Shown here: piece by piece, positions 15,927-24,371 of the stretch
How positions within the stretch are numbered: position 1 is the stretch's first letter
Layout of the letters: each line of letters starts with the position of its first letter
Assembly (NCBI GenBank): GCA_017404125.1
Contig: JAFRCZ010000162.1
Span: 1 to 24,413, forward strand
Source of the DNA: Methanobrevibacter sp.
GTDB taxonomy: Archaea; Methanobacteriota; Methanobacteria; Methanobacteriales; Methanobacteriaceae
Length of the DNA stretch: 24,413 bases
Reading direction: 5' to 3'
Notes under the pieces: model-generated
The model's database searches: none
The model's input: the letters and a program-made list of their open reading frames with translations, nothing else
What the model was told of the DNA's origin: nothing
Translations under genes and position numbers: made by a program

Positions 15927-16826
15927 ATGAGAGATAATTTAGACTTATCAATTATCATTGTCAATTACAACACTTTTAAATTGACAAAGGAGACTATTGA
16001 TTCATGTTTGGCTGAGCCAACCCATTACACATATGAAATATTTCTGGTAGACAATAAGTCAACTGATGACAGCTTGGAAAAGTTAAAAGACTACTTTAAG
16101 GATGAAATATCAAGAGGAACCGTTAAGGTTATAGCAAACTCCAAGAATGATGGTTTTGCAAAGGCCAATAACTTAGCTATTGAACAGGCTAAAGGGGAAT
16201 ACATTCTTCTTCTAAACTCTGATACACTTATAAAGGAAGCAACAATCGACAAATGTATGGATTACATCACTGCAGGAGTTCATGCAGATGTTGGCGCTTT
16301 AGGCTGTAAAGTCTCACTTGCTGACGGTTCTCTTGATAAGGCATGCAAACGCAGCTTTCCAAATCCTGTCAATGCTTTCTATAAGTTATTCAACATCAAG
16401 ACAAAAAGCGAAAAGGACGATTATAATCTGGATAATCTTGATGATGATGGAGTTTATGAAATCGATTGCTTAGTTGGAGCGTTCATGCTTGTTAGACGAA
16501 CCACAATCGATGACATTGGCCTTTTGGATGACACCTTCTTCATGTATGGCGAGGACATTGACTGGTGCTATAGGATTAAGCAGGCAGGATGGAGAATCGT
16601 TTACTTTGGCGAAGCTGAAATCATACATTATAAAGGGGCAAGCAGTGAAGATAAAAAGACCAAAAAGAGAAATCCAAAGCTTATCTATGAATTCTATAGA
16701 GCAATGTACATTTTCTATAGAAAGCATTATACAAAAAAATACAATATTTTTGTAAATGTTGCTGTTTATATTGGAATAGGAGTTTTATTAGCTTTTAATT
16801 TAATCAGGAATGCTTTAAGGTCTTGA
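15927..16826 (+). CDS. Family 2 glycosyltransferase, rhamnosyltransferase-like (WbbL type)
   Basis: This 299-residue protein is a second WbbL-like enzyme, different enough from the previous one not to be a recent duplicate. LSIIIVNYNT (7-16), LVDNKSTDDS (40-49), NDGFAKANNLAI (74-85), LLNSDT (95-100) and MYGEDIDWCYRIKQAG mark the GT-A fold with donor and base positions. A single hydrophobic segment at about 275-294 close to the C terminus should tether it to the membrane. The start is supported by AGGTGCAAT. It is 100 bases after the preceding glycosyltransferase and 124 before the sugar phosphotransferase. A role in extending a rhamnose-containing surface glycan is inferred from the neighbours. 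Confidence 0.87.
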   Translation: MRDNLDLSIIIVNYNTFKLTKETIDSCLAEPTHYTYEIFLVDNKSTDDSLEKLKDYFKDEISRGTVKVIANSKNDGFAKANNLAIEQAKGEYILLLNSDTLIKEATIDKCMDYITAGVHADVGALGCKVSLADGSLDKACKRSFPNPVNAFYKLFNIKTKSEKDDYNLDNLDDDGVYEIDCLVGAFMLVRRTTIDDIGLLDDTFFMYGEDIDWCYRIKQAGWRIVYFGEAEIIHYKGASSEDKKTKKRNPKLIYEFYRAMYIFYRKHYTKKYNIFVNVAVYIGIGVLLAFNLIRNALRS

Positions 16827-16950
16827 TAATCACAGGCCTTTATAATAAGAGTTTTATAGGTAATTTTAAATAATAATAGTCTTTAAACTTATTATTGTAT
16901 AAAAAATCATATAATATTTAAATTTTAATCAATAGGGGAATAGTGGTAAA

Positions 16951-18354
16951 ATGATTAAGGAAAATCAAAGAATATTGAATTCATTACTTGTAGTAATAGA
17001 TGTTCTTGTAATTCTGTTTTCATTGGTTCTAGCATATTATGTTAGATTTAAAACCACTCTATTTGGTCCTTTGGGAGGATCATTGCCATTTTTTGATTAT
17101 TTCATATTTACAATTTTTTGCATTATTCCAACCTATCTTCTTTTATACTACTTTTTTGGATTATATAAGCCATTCAGGAATAAATCTTCCATATTTTCAG
17201 GTGCAGAGGATATAATTAAGGCCGATTCAATGGCTTTCATCATTTTGGTAGCTATTTTATTCGTTATCAATCAGCCGGATTTCTCAAGAATCATGCTATT
17301 CCTCTTAAGCTTATTCGGTATGGTCTTTGCAATTATTGAAAGGGCTCTTGTAGTTTTCGTTTTAAGGTTCATGAGAGTCAACAATCGCAATCTAAAGCAT
17401 ATGCTCATTATTGGAGACAATGATTTGGCATTTACATTTGCACGCAAAATCAAGTCCAAAACTTATTTGGGATACAGCATAGGCGGATTTTTAGGAAGAA
17501 AGGAACATTTGGGAAAGACCTTTGAAGGAACTAGATTCATCGGCACCTTTAAGGATTTGCCGGATGTCTTGAAAACCCATGATTTTGACAGAGTTGTCAT
17601 AGCTATTCCTTTAAAATATTATTATCACCTAAACGAGATAGTGGATGCATGTGAAGAGGAAGGAATCAAGGCGGAGATCATTCCAGATTATTATAAGTAC
17701 TTCCCTGCAAAACCATCTGTTGACATGCTTGATGATTTGCCAATCATCAATATACGCTATGTTCCTTTGGATGATGCATTCAATAAGTTCAAGAAGATTA
17801 TCGAAGACTATTTTGTTGCTATCGTAGCAATTATCGTAACCTCCCCAATCATGCTAATCACAGCTATTGCAATCAAATTGGAATCTCCTGGGCCAATTAT
17901 CTTCAAACAGGAAAGAATAGGCTATAACGGCAAGCCATTCATGATGTATAAGTTTAGAAGCATGAAGGTTCAGGATGAAGAGGAAGAGAAATCCCAATGG
18001 ACAACTGCAGATGACCCAAGAAAAACAAGAGTGGGCACATTCATCAGAAAGATGAGCATTGATGAATTGCCGCAGTTCTTCAATGTCTTGAAAAGAGAGA
18101 TGAGTGTTGTCGGGCCTCGTCCGGAAAGGCCATATTTCGTTGAACAGTTCAAAAAGGAAATTCCAAAATACATGGTCAAGCACCAGGTAAGGCCAGGGCT
18201 TACAGGTCTTGCTCAAGTCAATGGCTACAGAGGAAACACTTCAATTGAAAAGCGTATTGAATATGACATTCGCTATGTAGAAAACTGGAGTTTGGTTTTA
18301 GACGTGCAAATCATATTAAAGACTATTTTTAAAAGGGATCATAATGCTTATTAG
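16951..18354 (+). CDS. Polyprenyl-phosphate sugar-1-phosphate transferase
   Basis: This enzyme starts a surface glycan by moving a sugar-1-phosphate from a nucleotide sugar to a polyprenyl phosphate in the membrane. The 467 residues have the full WbaP/WcaJ-type layout. Four N-terminal helices lie at about 10-30, 48-70, 92-106 and 112-138. A soluble CoA-binding-like domain (about 149-270, LIIGDNDLAFTFARK) follows, then a re-entrant helix (286-309) and the catalytic sugar-transferase domain. In the last, KFRSM (334-338), the catalytic Asp371-Glu372 in SIDELPQ, GPRPERP, and PGLTGLAQVNGYRG (415-428) are all present. The sugar cannot be told. It is the last gene of the rml/glycosyltransferase run. 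GTGGTAAAATG carries the ribosome binding site. Confidence 0.92.
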   Translation: MIKENQRILNSLLVVIDVLVILFSLVLAYYVRFKTTLFGPLGGSLPFFDYFIFTIFCIIPTYLLLYYFFGLYKPFRNKSSIFSGAEDIIKADSMAFIILVAILFVINQPDFSRIMLFLLSLFGMVFAIIERALVVFVLRFMRVNNRNLKHMLIIGDNDLAFTFARKIKSKTYLGYSIGGFLGRKEHLGKTFEGTRFIGTFKDLPDVLKTHDFDRVVIAIPLKYYYHLNEIVDACEEEGIKAEIIPDYYKYFPAKPSVDMLDDLPIINIRYVPLDDAFNKFKKIIEDYFVAIVAIIVTSPIMLITAIAIKLESPGPIIFKQERIGYNGKPFMMYKFRSMKVQDEEEEKSQWTTADDPRKTRVGTFIRKMSIDELPQFFNVLKREMSVVGPRPERPYFVEQFKKEIPKYMVKHQVRPGLTGLAQVNGYRGNTSIEKRIEYDIRYVENWSLVLDVQIILKTIFKRDHNAY

Positions 18355-18375
18355 CCCAGCTTTTTCCACCCAAGC

Positions 18376-18404
18376 TTTTTGACCTTCGGTCAAAAACCTT
18401 GACC
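18376..18404 (+). repeat. Three-arm inverted repeat after the sugar transferase gene
   Basis: TTTTTGACC (18376-18384) and GGTCAAAAA (18388-18396) form a perfect 9-bp stem with loop TTC. GGTCAA (18388-18393) can instead pair with a second TTGACC (18399-18404). The two hairpins exclude each other. It lies 21 bases after the stop, so it may act in 3'-end formation, though no long T-run follows directly. Confidence 0.5.
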
Positions 18405-18974
18405 AAAATCTTTTCTACATATTGGGAGTAATTTGCCTAATTTTTACTTTTTTATATTATCAAATCATTTTTTTAATTAAATTAAAATTTATAATATTTT
18501 TTCATTTTTTCATCCTAATTTAAAAATGCTTTTTAATTAGTAATTTTTCAAATAAATTGTTAAATTTACTTTAAATTGAAAAATTAATGTTAATTTCAAT
18601 TATTTTAATGAAAAAAAGCATAATTTTATATATTTAATCGAATAATTGATTATTACAGACATAATTTTTAAAAGTTAACCGTGATATTTAAGTTCTGAAA
18701 TTATGGGAAATATTAAAAATATAAACTTTTATAAACGGCAATGATTTTAATATTTACAGTATTGATAAAATTTTTAAAAAAAATTGATAGAAATTGATAT
18801 GATTTGCATGATTTGATATTTAATTTGGTATGAATTTTTTTCTAAAATTTGGATTATTAAAAAATTTAAAATAATATAGATTATAAATATATTATTATAT
18901 TGAATTAATGATTATAGTTATTTCATATACTCATTTCATTATTCAAATATCTTAATGGTTACATTTTAAAAATG

Positions 18975-19030
18975 GCATTTGAAATCGAAATATTTTTTCA
19001 CTTGAAATGGCACTATTAGTTTTCAAATGC
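18975..19030. repeat. 10-bp inverted repeat upstream of RPA promoter
   Basis: GCATTTGAAA (18975-18984) is exactly complementary to TTTCAAATGC (19021-19030). A related imperfect half, CTTGAAATGGCA, lies between them (19001-19012). The right arm ends about 10 bases before the TATA-like stretch at 19041-19053, a position suitable for a regulator binding site. Confidence 0.4.
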
Positions 19031-19040
19031 TCTGTCTTAA

Positions 19041-19053
19041 TTATTATATATAG
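19041..19053 (+). promoter_or_regulatory. Probable TATA box of the RPA-radA operon
   Basis: TTATTATATATAG is the most promoter-like stretch before the RPA gene. Transcription starting about 25 bases on would give a leader of some 130 bases. That leader holds a small hairpin, TGCCT/AGGCA with a 6-base loop, at 19133-19148. Confidence 0.3.
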
Positions 19054-19210
19054 AGAAAATTAAATTATAATTTAACTTGAAAAAATTGTGATAAAATCAA
19101 TGATCAAACTTAAATTTTAAAAAGTCTTTAAGTGCCTCAAATAAGGCAAATCATTATTTTATTGGATTATTTTTACTAAATTTATAATTTAAAAAAAACG
19201 AGGGTTTGGT

Positions 19211-21670
19211 ATGGATAAAGAATTTTTCAATGGTATGAATTTAGCTGAAGATATTAGTGAAGAAGATTTCCAATACATTAAGGATGGTTGGGAAAAAGTT
19301 CAAGATGCTTTATCAAAAGAGGAATTCATAGATAAATTTAATAAGTTTAAAGAAGAATACAAAGACGCTTCTTTTTTTAGTGATAAAGATTTCATAGATA
19401 TGGTAGTAAATCCATTTACTGGAGAAAAGGCAGAACCTATTTCCAATTTTGACACAGGAACTCCAAAAACCATTGCTGAAGTTGAACCTGGAAATCAGGA
19501 ATTCAGCGTTATTGCAAGAGTAATGTCTATTTCCAATCCAAAGCTTTTCACTACAAGAAAAGGAGATGATGGAAAACTTGCAAATATGCAAATTGCAGAC
19601 AATACAGGTGAAGTAAGGCTTGTTCTTTGGACAGAAAACATCAAACATCTTAAGCATATATCTGAAGGAGACATTGTTGAAATTTCAGATATTGATTGTA
19701 AAGATGGATTCAGAGGAGGCAAGGAATTCTCCTTACGTCCTAGATCCTTGCTTAGAACAATTGATGAGTCAAGTGAAAACTATCCTAAGAATATTGCAGA
19801 CTTCCCGGTTTATGAGGAAAATATCATTTCAATTGCAGATATTGTTCCTGATCAAAAAGTAAGCATAATCGGAAGATTGATAAGGGTTCCTACTCCTCAT
19901 TCCTATGAAAGCAACGGCAAGAAAGGAAAAGTCACCTCTCTTGAAATTCAAGATAGCACTGGAAAAATTTCATACACATTATGGAATAATGATGTTAAAT
20001 TGATCAACAGCCTTGATTTAAAAGAGGGAGACATTGTTAAAATCCTTAATGAACAATCAAGAGAAAGAAATGGAGAGCTTTCAATATCCCATTGGGATGG
20101 CAGAATCCTTAAGGTTGAAGGGGATTTCGATATTCCAGAATATGAAGAGAATATCATTAAAATTGGAAATGCCCAAGAAATCAATGATGTTAGCTTAATA
20201 GGTATTGTAACCAAAATCCAAGACACCATTCAATTTGACAGACAGGATGGAACTAAAGGATATGTAAAATCTATTGAAATCACTGATGATACCGGTTCAA
20301 TAAGAGTCACTCTCTGGGGAGATGACACCAAATTGAAAGTATCCAAAGGAGATATTATTAAGGTTATTGGCGGCAATATTGAATATGATGACTATGCAAC
20401 CAGTGGATATAGGGTTAACACCAATTGGAACACTGAATTGAAAGTCAATCCTGATGTTAACGAAGATTTTGTTGAAGGATTAAATGAAATTGCAAGTAAA
20501 TTAGGCCCAATAACTATTCGTGAAGTTCAAGATCATGAAGACGATGGTGAAGAAGTTGATGTCATTGGAAGGTTAGTCACTATTTATGATAGCCATTCTT
20601 TCCAAAGGGATGACGGCTCAACCGGATTTGTTCGTTCAGGGGATATTGCAGATTCAACTGGAAAAGTGAGAATTTCATTTTGGGATGAAAAGGCTGAAGG
20701 CTCTTATGGCATAGGCAAAGCGTATCAAATTGAAAATGCAAGAACCAGATTAGGCATGTATGAAGTTGAGCTTAATGTTGGAAAAACTGCTAGGGTAATT
20801 GAACTTAGTGATGCGGAATCATCTGACTTGCCTTCATTTGAAGAATTGGAAGAGCAAATCTATCAAACCAAGAAGATTTATGACATAGATGAAGATGATT
20901 TAAACATTAAAGTTGTAGCAAGAATCTTGGAAATGGAAGATACTCGTGAATTCGAAAGACAGGATGGAACTAAAGGCCTAATCAGAAAAATGACTATCGG
21001 TGACGATTCCGGTTTTATAACTGTTACATTATGGGATGATAAAACCAATTTGCCTTACGATATCAATGAGGCAATCAAGATTCAAAATCCTCGCATAAGA
21101 TATAACGATATGACTAACCGTGTAGAGTTATCCATAGGCAATTCAACAAATATCTTGCAGCCTTCCTATAACGAATTATCCAATCTTCCGGATATTGAGG
21201 AATTGCAAGATATATTATACACATCAAAAGACATTGCAAGCCTTGAATTAGAGGATAGAAATGTGAAAATAACAGGCACATTTTCAGATCCTTATTTAGA
21301 AAGAATTTTGATTCCAAAATGTCCTATATGTAACCGTACTCTTGAAGATGATGATGAAGAAGAGTGCCCACATTGTGGAAATTACGTAGACAAACCAAAA
21401 TATCTTTTAATGCTTCCTGGAAAGCTCACTGACGATACCGGTGAAATACAAGTAACTTTCTTCAATGAATTGGTAGAGCAATTGCTTGACATGAAACATG
21501 ATGATATTGTTGAACTATATGAAGAAAATGAAGGGGACTTTGGATTCTTAGAAACTAAAGCAATGGATATAGAAGGAAGAACTTTAGAATTGCTTGCTGA
21601 TGTGAATTACAATAATTATGATGAAGAAATAAGGCTTAGACCTAAAAAGATCTTAAAAAATGAGTTATAA
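19211..21670 (+). CDS. rpa: Replication protein A (single-chain, six OB folds plus zinc finger)
   Basis: This is the single-stranded-DNA-binding protein used in replication, repair and recombination. The 819 residues contain an acidic N-terminal helical domain (1-75) and six OB-fold units, at about 87-175, 204-300, 314-412, 433-533, 555-650 and 672-810. Units 1 to 5 repeat a core of the type DGTKG..IxDxTGxIxxTLW, for example around 345-370, 467-492 and 585-610. The sixth carries a zinc finger with Cys704, Cys707, Cys719 and Cys722, as in other euryarchaeal RPAs. Known single-chain methanogen RPAs are nearer 620-650 residues with fewer OB folds, so this one is expanded. GAGGG precedes the ATG. 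radA follows within 55 bases, a fitting pairing because RPA and RadA act on the same DNA. Confidence 0.9.
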   Translation: MDKEFFNGMNLAEDISEEDFQYIKDGWEKVQDALSKEEFIDKFNKFKEEYKDASFFSDKDFIDMVVNPFTGEKAEPISNFDTGTPKTIAEVEPGNQEFSVIARVMSISNPKLFTTRKGDDGKLANMQIADNTGEVRLVLWTENIKHLKHISEGDIVEISDIDCKDGFRGGKEFSLRPRSLLRTIDESSENYPKNIADFPVYEENIISIADIVPDQKVSIIGRLIRVPTPHSYESNGKKGKVTSLEIQDSTGKISYTLWNNDVKLINSLDLKEGDIVKILNEQSRERNGELSISHWDGRILKVEGDFDIPEYEENIIKIGNAQEINDVSLIGIVTKIQDTIQFDRQDGTKGYVKSIEITDDTGSIRVTLWGDDTKLKVSKGDIIKVIGGNIEYDDYATSGYRVNTNWNTELKVNPDVNEDFVEGLNEIASKLGPITIREVQDHEDDGEEVDVIGRLVTIYDSHSFQRDDGSTGFVRSGDIADSTGKVRISFWDEKAEGSYGIGKAYQIENARTRLGMYEVELNVGKTARVIELSDAESSDLPSFEELEEQIYQTKKIYDIDEDDLNIKVVARILEMEDTREFERQDGTKGLIRKMTIGDDSGFITVTLWDDKTNLPYDINEAIKIQNPRIRYNDMTNRVELSIGNSTNILQPSYNELSNLPDIEELQDILYTSKDIASLELEDRNVKITGTFSDPYLERILIPKCPICNRTLEDDDEEECPHCGNYVDKPKYLLMLPGKLTDDTGEIQVTFFNELVEQLLDMKHDDIVELYEENEGDFGFLETKAMDIEGRTLELLADVNYNNYDEEIRLRPKKILKNEL

Positions 21671-21725
21671 GTCTTATTTTATGGCATGATGAACTTTAAT
21701 AAATTTATTTAATGGGTTGATAATT

Positions 21726-22661
21726 ATGGTAGAACTTGAAGACTTACCTAACGTTGGAGAAAAAACTGCTGAAAAATTAAGGGATGCTGGCTTTGCTGAT
21801 ATGATGAGATTGGCTACTGCCACTGCTAAAGAATTAGCTGTAAAAGCGGAAATCGGTGAAGGGGTAGCTGAAAAAGTTATTGAAGCAGCACGTAAAGCTG
21901 AAAAAATTGATTTTGAAACAGCATTTGATGTAATGGAAAGAAGACGTGATGTTGGCCGTATAACTACTGGAAGTAAAGGCGTTGACGAATTGATTGGTGG
22001 TGGAATCGAAACTCAAGCTATTACTGAAGTGTTCGGGGAATTCGGATCAGGTAAAAGTCAAATTTCCCATGAATTGGCCGTCACTGTTCAACTTCCTAAA
22101 GAAAAAGGAGGTTTAGATGGTGAATGTGTATTCATCGATACAGAAAACACTTTCAGACCTGAAAGAGTTGAACAGATAGCAGATGCATTTGGCCTTGACC
22201 GTGAAGAAGTATTAAGAAAAATCCACATTGCAAGGGCATTCAACTCCTCTCACCAAATCTTAATGGCTGAAAAGATCAATGAATTAATCCAAAGCGGCGT
22301 TAATGTAAGATTAGTTATTGTTGACTCTCTAATGGCACACTTCAGAGCAGAATATGTTGGAAGGGAATCATTGGCTGTAAGACAACAAAAATTAAACCAG
22401 CACTTGCATGCATTGCAGCAAATAGCTAATACCTACAATGTAGCGGTTTTCCTTACTAACCAAGTTCAAGCAAGGCCTGACGCATTCTTCGGAAGTCCAA
22501 CAAAAGCTATTGGTGGACACGTTTTAGGTCACGCATCCACTTACAGAATCTGGTTGAAAAAAGGTTTAGCAGGTAAAAGAATTGCTAGATTAGTGGACAG
22601 TCCTCACTTGCCAGAAGGGGAAGCCGTATTTAAAGTTACCACTGATGGTATTGTAGACTAA
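21726..22661 (+). CDS. radA: DNA repair and recombination protein RadA
   Basis: This is the archaeal RecA/Rad51 recombinase, forming filaments on single-stranded DNA and driving strand exchange with ATP. The 311 residues show an N-terminal helix-hairpin-helix domain ([17 protein letters not shown], about 7-23), the FETA oligomerisation motif (63-66), Walker [10 protein letters not shown] (104-112), Walker B LVIVDS (196-201), and the L2 region around [15 protein letters not shown]. The length and motifs match RadA rather than the shorter RadB, which lacks the N-terminal domain. An in-frame TTG at 21717 would add three residues, but the ATG gives the canonical [11 protein letters not shown] start. 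It probably shares a transcript with the RPA gene and ends at a strong terminator. Confidence 0.97.
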   Translation: MVELEDLPNVGEKTAEKLRDAGFADMMRLATATAKELAVKAEIGEGVAEKVIEAARKAEKIDFETAFDVMERRRDVGRITTGSKGVDELIGGGIETQAITEVFGEFGSGKSQISHELAVTVQLPKEKGGLDGECVFIDTENTFRPERVEQIADAFGLDREEVLRKIHIARAFNSSHQILMAEKINELIQSGVNVRLVIVDSLMAHFRAEYVGRESLAVRQQKLNQHLHALQQIANTYNVAVFLTNQVQARPDAFFGSPTKAIGGHVLGHASTYRIWLKKGLAGKRIARLVDSPHLPEGEAVFKVTTDGIVD

Positions 22662-22696
22662 TAAAACTTTTCTTATAAAGTTGATTAAAAAATTTC

Positions 22697-22743
22697 ACTA
22701 GTTGGGAAAATCCCGAACTAGTACTTTTCTTTTTTTATTTTTC
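22697..22743 (+). terminator. Hairpin and T-tract terminator after radA
   Basis: ACTAGTTGGGA (22697-22707) pairs with TCCCGAACTAGT (22711-22722), leaving one bulged G and an AAA loop. It is followed by a T-rich tract (22724-22743). This is the strongest terminator structure in the window and lies 35 bases after the radA stop. Confidence 0.75.
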
Positions 22744-22842
22744 TATTTTTACAAAAACTATTTTAACTAATTTTAATAAATTAAACTTTATATTAAATTT
22801 ATTATTTTTTAATTATTTTCATTAATTTTTTATGTTGGTTTT

Positions 22843-23748
22843 ATGGATTTCAGGATTATCATTGTTTCAATTATCATCATGATTTTAATAGGGGTTTTAT
22901 CTAAAAAGATAGGCCTATTGAAAGAGGAAGATGTTGAAACCTTGAATAATATAGTAATCAATATAGCTCTCCCTTGTCTTATTTTCAATACTTTGTATAG
23001 TGCTGATGCTTCCTTAGTTCCACAGTTAAGCATTTTGACAGTTTATATGTTAATCACTAGTTTAATTGTAGGGATTTTGACTTATTCACTACTCTATTTT
23101 TTAGGCTGGGACAAGAGGAAAATTTGGAGTGTAGTGATAGTTGTGGTTTTAGGAAACACAGGCTTTTTAGGATATCCTATTACACAGGGAATTTTCGGAA
23201 ATGCAGGTATGGTAAGGGCAGTATTTTGCGATTGCTCAACTTCAATAGTCTTTGTTATTTTAAGCTTCATTTTAATACTGATTTTTGATGGCGAGATTAA
23301 GGTGGCTTTGAAGAAGATCGTTACATTTCTCCCATTATGGTCAATTATTTTAGGAATTATATTTGCCCTATGCAATATTCCTATGCCTTCTGTTGGATCT
23401 ACAGTCATTGGCTATTTATCAGGAGCAACAATTCCTCTCATTATGATATCATTAGGTTTGTCATTAAACCTTGATGGATTTAAGAATCACTTTAAGGAAG
23501 TTGGATTGGCATCATTTATCAAGCTGGTTATTTATCCGCTAATCGGTTTAGGAGTTTTGTCTTTGCTTAACATCACAGGATTCAATCATACAATTGGATT
23601 TATTGAAGCAGCAATGTCTTCTGCTATGTTAGGTTTAGTATTGTCCGTTAGCTATAAATTGGATTGGGAGCTCACTTCAGACTGCATATTCGCATCTACT
23701 GTACTTAGCCTTGTTACAATTCCTATATTCCTAATGTTTATCCTTTAA
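22843..23748 (+). CDS. AEC-family transporter (auxin efflux carrier-like)
   Basis: This 301-residue, very hydrophobic protein has about ten membrane helices in two halves with the look of the AEC family. N-terminal IIVSIIIMILIGVLSKK precedes a DVETLNNIVINIALPCLIFNTLY block, in which the N...LPCLIF pattern is characteristic. Between the halves is GNTGFLGYPITQGIFG, with conserved Gly/Asn/Pro residues in a broken helix. The second half holds SGATIPLIMISLGLSLNL and a small-residue helix AAMSSAMLGLVLS. Prokaryotic members move organic acids such as malate or related anions; the substrate here is unknown. It lies beyond the radA terminator and is followed by a long gap, so it is likely a single-gene transcript. 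Confidence 0.87.
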   Translation: MDFRIIIVSIIIMILIGVLSKKIGLLKEEDVETLNNIVINIALPCLIFNTLYSADASLVPQLSILTVYMLITSLIVGILTYSLLYFLGWDKRKIWSVVIVVVLGNTGFLGYPITQGIFGNAGMVRAVFCDCSTSIVFVILSFILILIFDGEIKVALKKIVTFLPLWSIILGIIFALCNIPMPSVGSTVIGYLSGATIPLIMISLGLSLNLDGFKNHFKEVGLASFIKLVIYPLIGLGVLSLLNITGFNHTIGFIEAAMSSAMLGLVLSVSYKLDWELTSDCIFASTVLSLVTIPIFLMFIL

Positions 23749-24371
23749 CGAACTTTTTAGGAATTTTTATCTATTTTTTCATTTTTTTAATTTAGCAAAT
23801 ATTAGACAAATTTTCTTGTTTTTTAGTGTTGCATAAAAGGTTACACTCTTTTAATTCTTAATCAGATTAACTTATATTATTAAAATATGCTTATTTGTTA
23901 TTCTTTGGATTAAATATATGCTTATTATTATCTTTTCCTAATAATAACCCTTATTTCATCTCTAAATTAGTTTTAAATGATTCACAACCATTATCTTTGT
24001 TCAGAAATTTTTGAATTTTTAAAGGATTTTCCATCGTTCTTTGATTTTTTCATTGAATTTTTTTAGAATTTTAGGTGTATCAAAATCTATTTTATTTTAC
24101 TATTTAAAGAATATAAATTTATTTATTCTTAAAAATTAAGATAATTTAATCTTTATTTAATTAAACAATGATATATAATAAGATTTAATTGATTTAAATA
24201 AATTTAATAAGTTTAAAATTTTCTCATATATATACTTTACTCCTAGTTATTTATAGAAACCTTTATATACTCACTTTTTAGAAAAATTAAACTATCTAAT
24301 ATTTTATATATATAATATATTTAAAAAATTAGATCAAATGATTAATCATTTTACTTGTACAAGGTGATTTA
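23749..24371 (+). promoter_or_regulatory. Long AT-rich region with promoter for the partial gene at right edge
   Basis: These 623 bases hold no credible gene. CTTTATATAC at 24261-24270, preceded by GAAAC, is a good archaeal TATA box. It would give transcription starting near 24295 and a leader of about 75 bases. A second TATA-like run (CATATATATAC) lies at about 24225-24235. Two loosely similar segments around ATGCTTATT occur at 23886-23905 and 23916-23936. AGGTGATTTA just before 24372 is a strong ribosome binding site. Confidence 0.45.

Larger units (their letters stand above)
18355..19210. other. Long AT-rich intergenic region upstream of RPA
   Basis: These 856 bases separate the sugar phosphotransferase from the RPA gene. 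I find no gene: all frames are broken by frequent stops. It holds a triple-arm repeat right after the sugar transferase, a 10-bp inverted repeat pair at 18975-19030, a TATA-like stretch at 19041-19053, and a short leader hairpin at 19133-19148. The stretch 18430-18960 is low-complexity A/T in which I see nothing definite. Confidence 0.5.

Noticed and set aside
16470..16755. Overlapping frames on both strands inside the second WbbL-like gene
   Set aside because: They overlap a complete glycosyltransferase with intact motifs and have no ribosome binding sites.
18430..18960. Possible small genes or repeats in the long AT-rich gap
   Set aside because: Stops are frequent in all frames and only simple A/T similarity is present.
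23883..23940. Two similar ATGCTTATT-containing segments as a CRISPR or iteron start
   Set aside because: There are only two imperfect copies in AT-rich sequence, with no regular spacing or further units.
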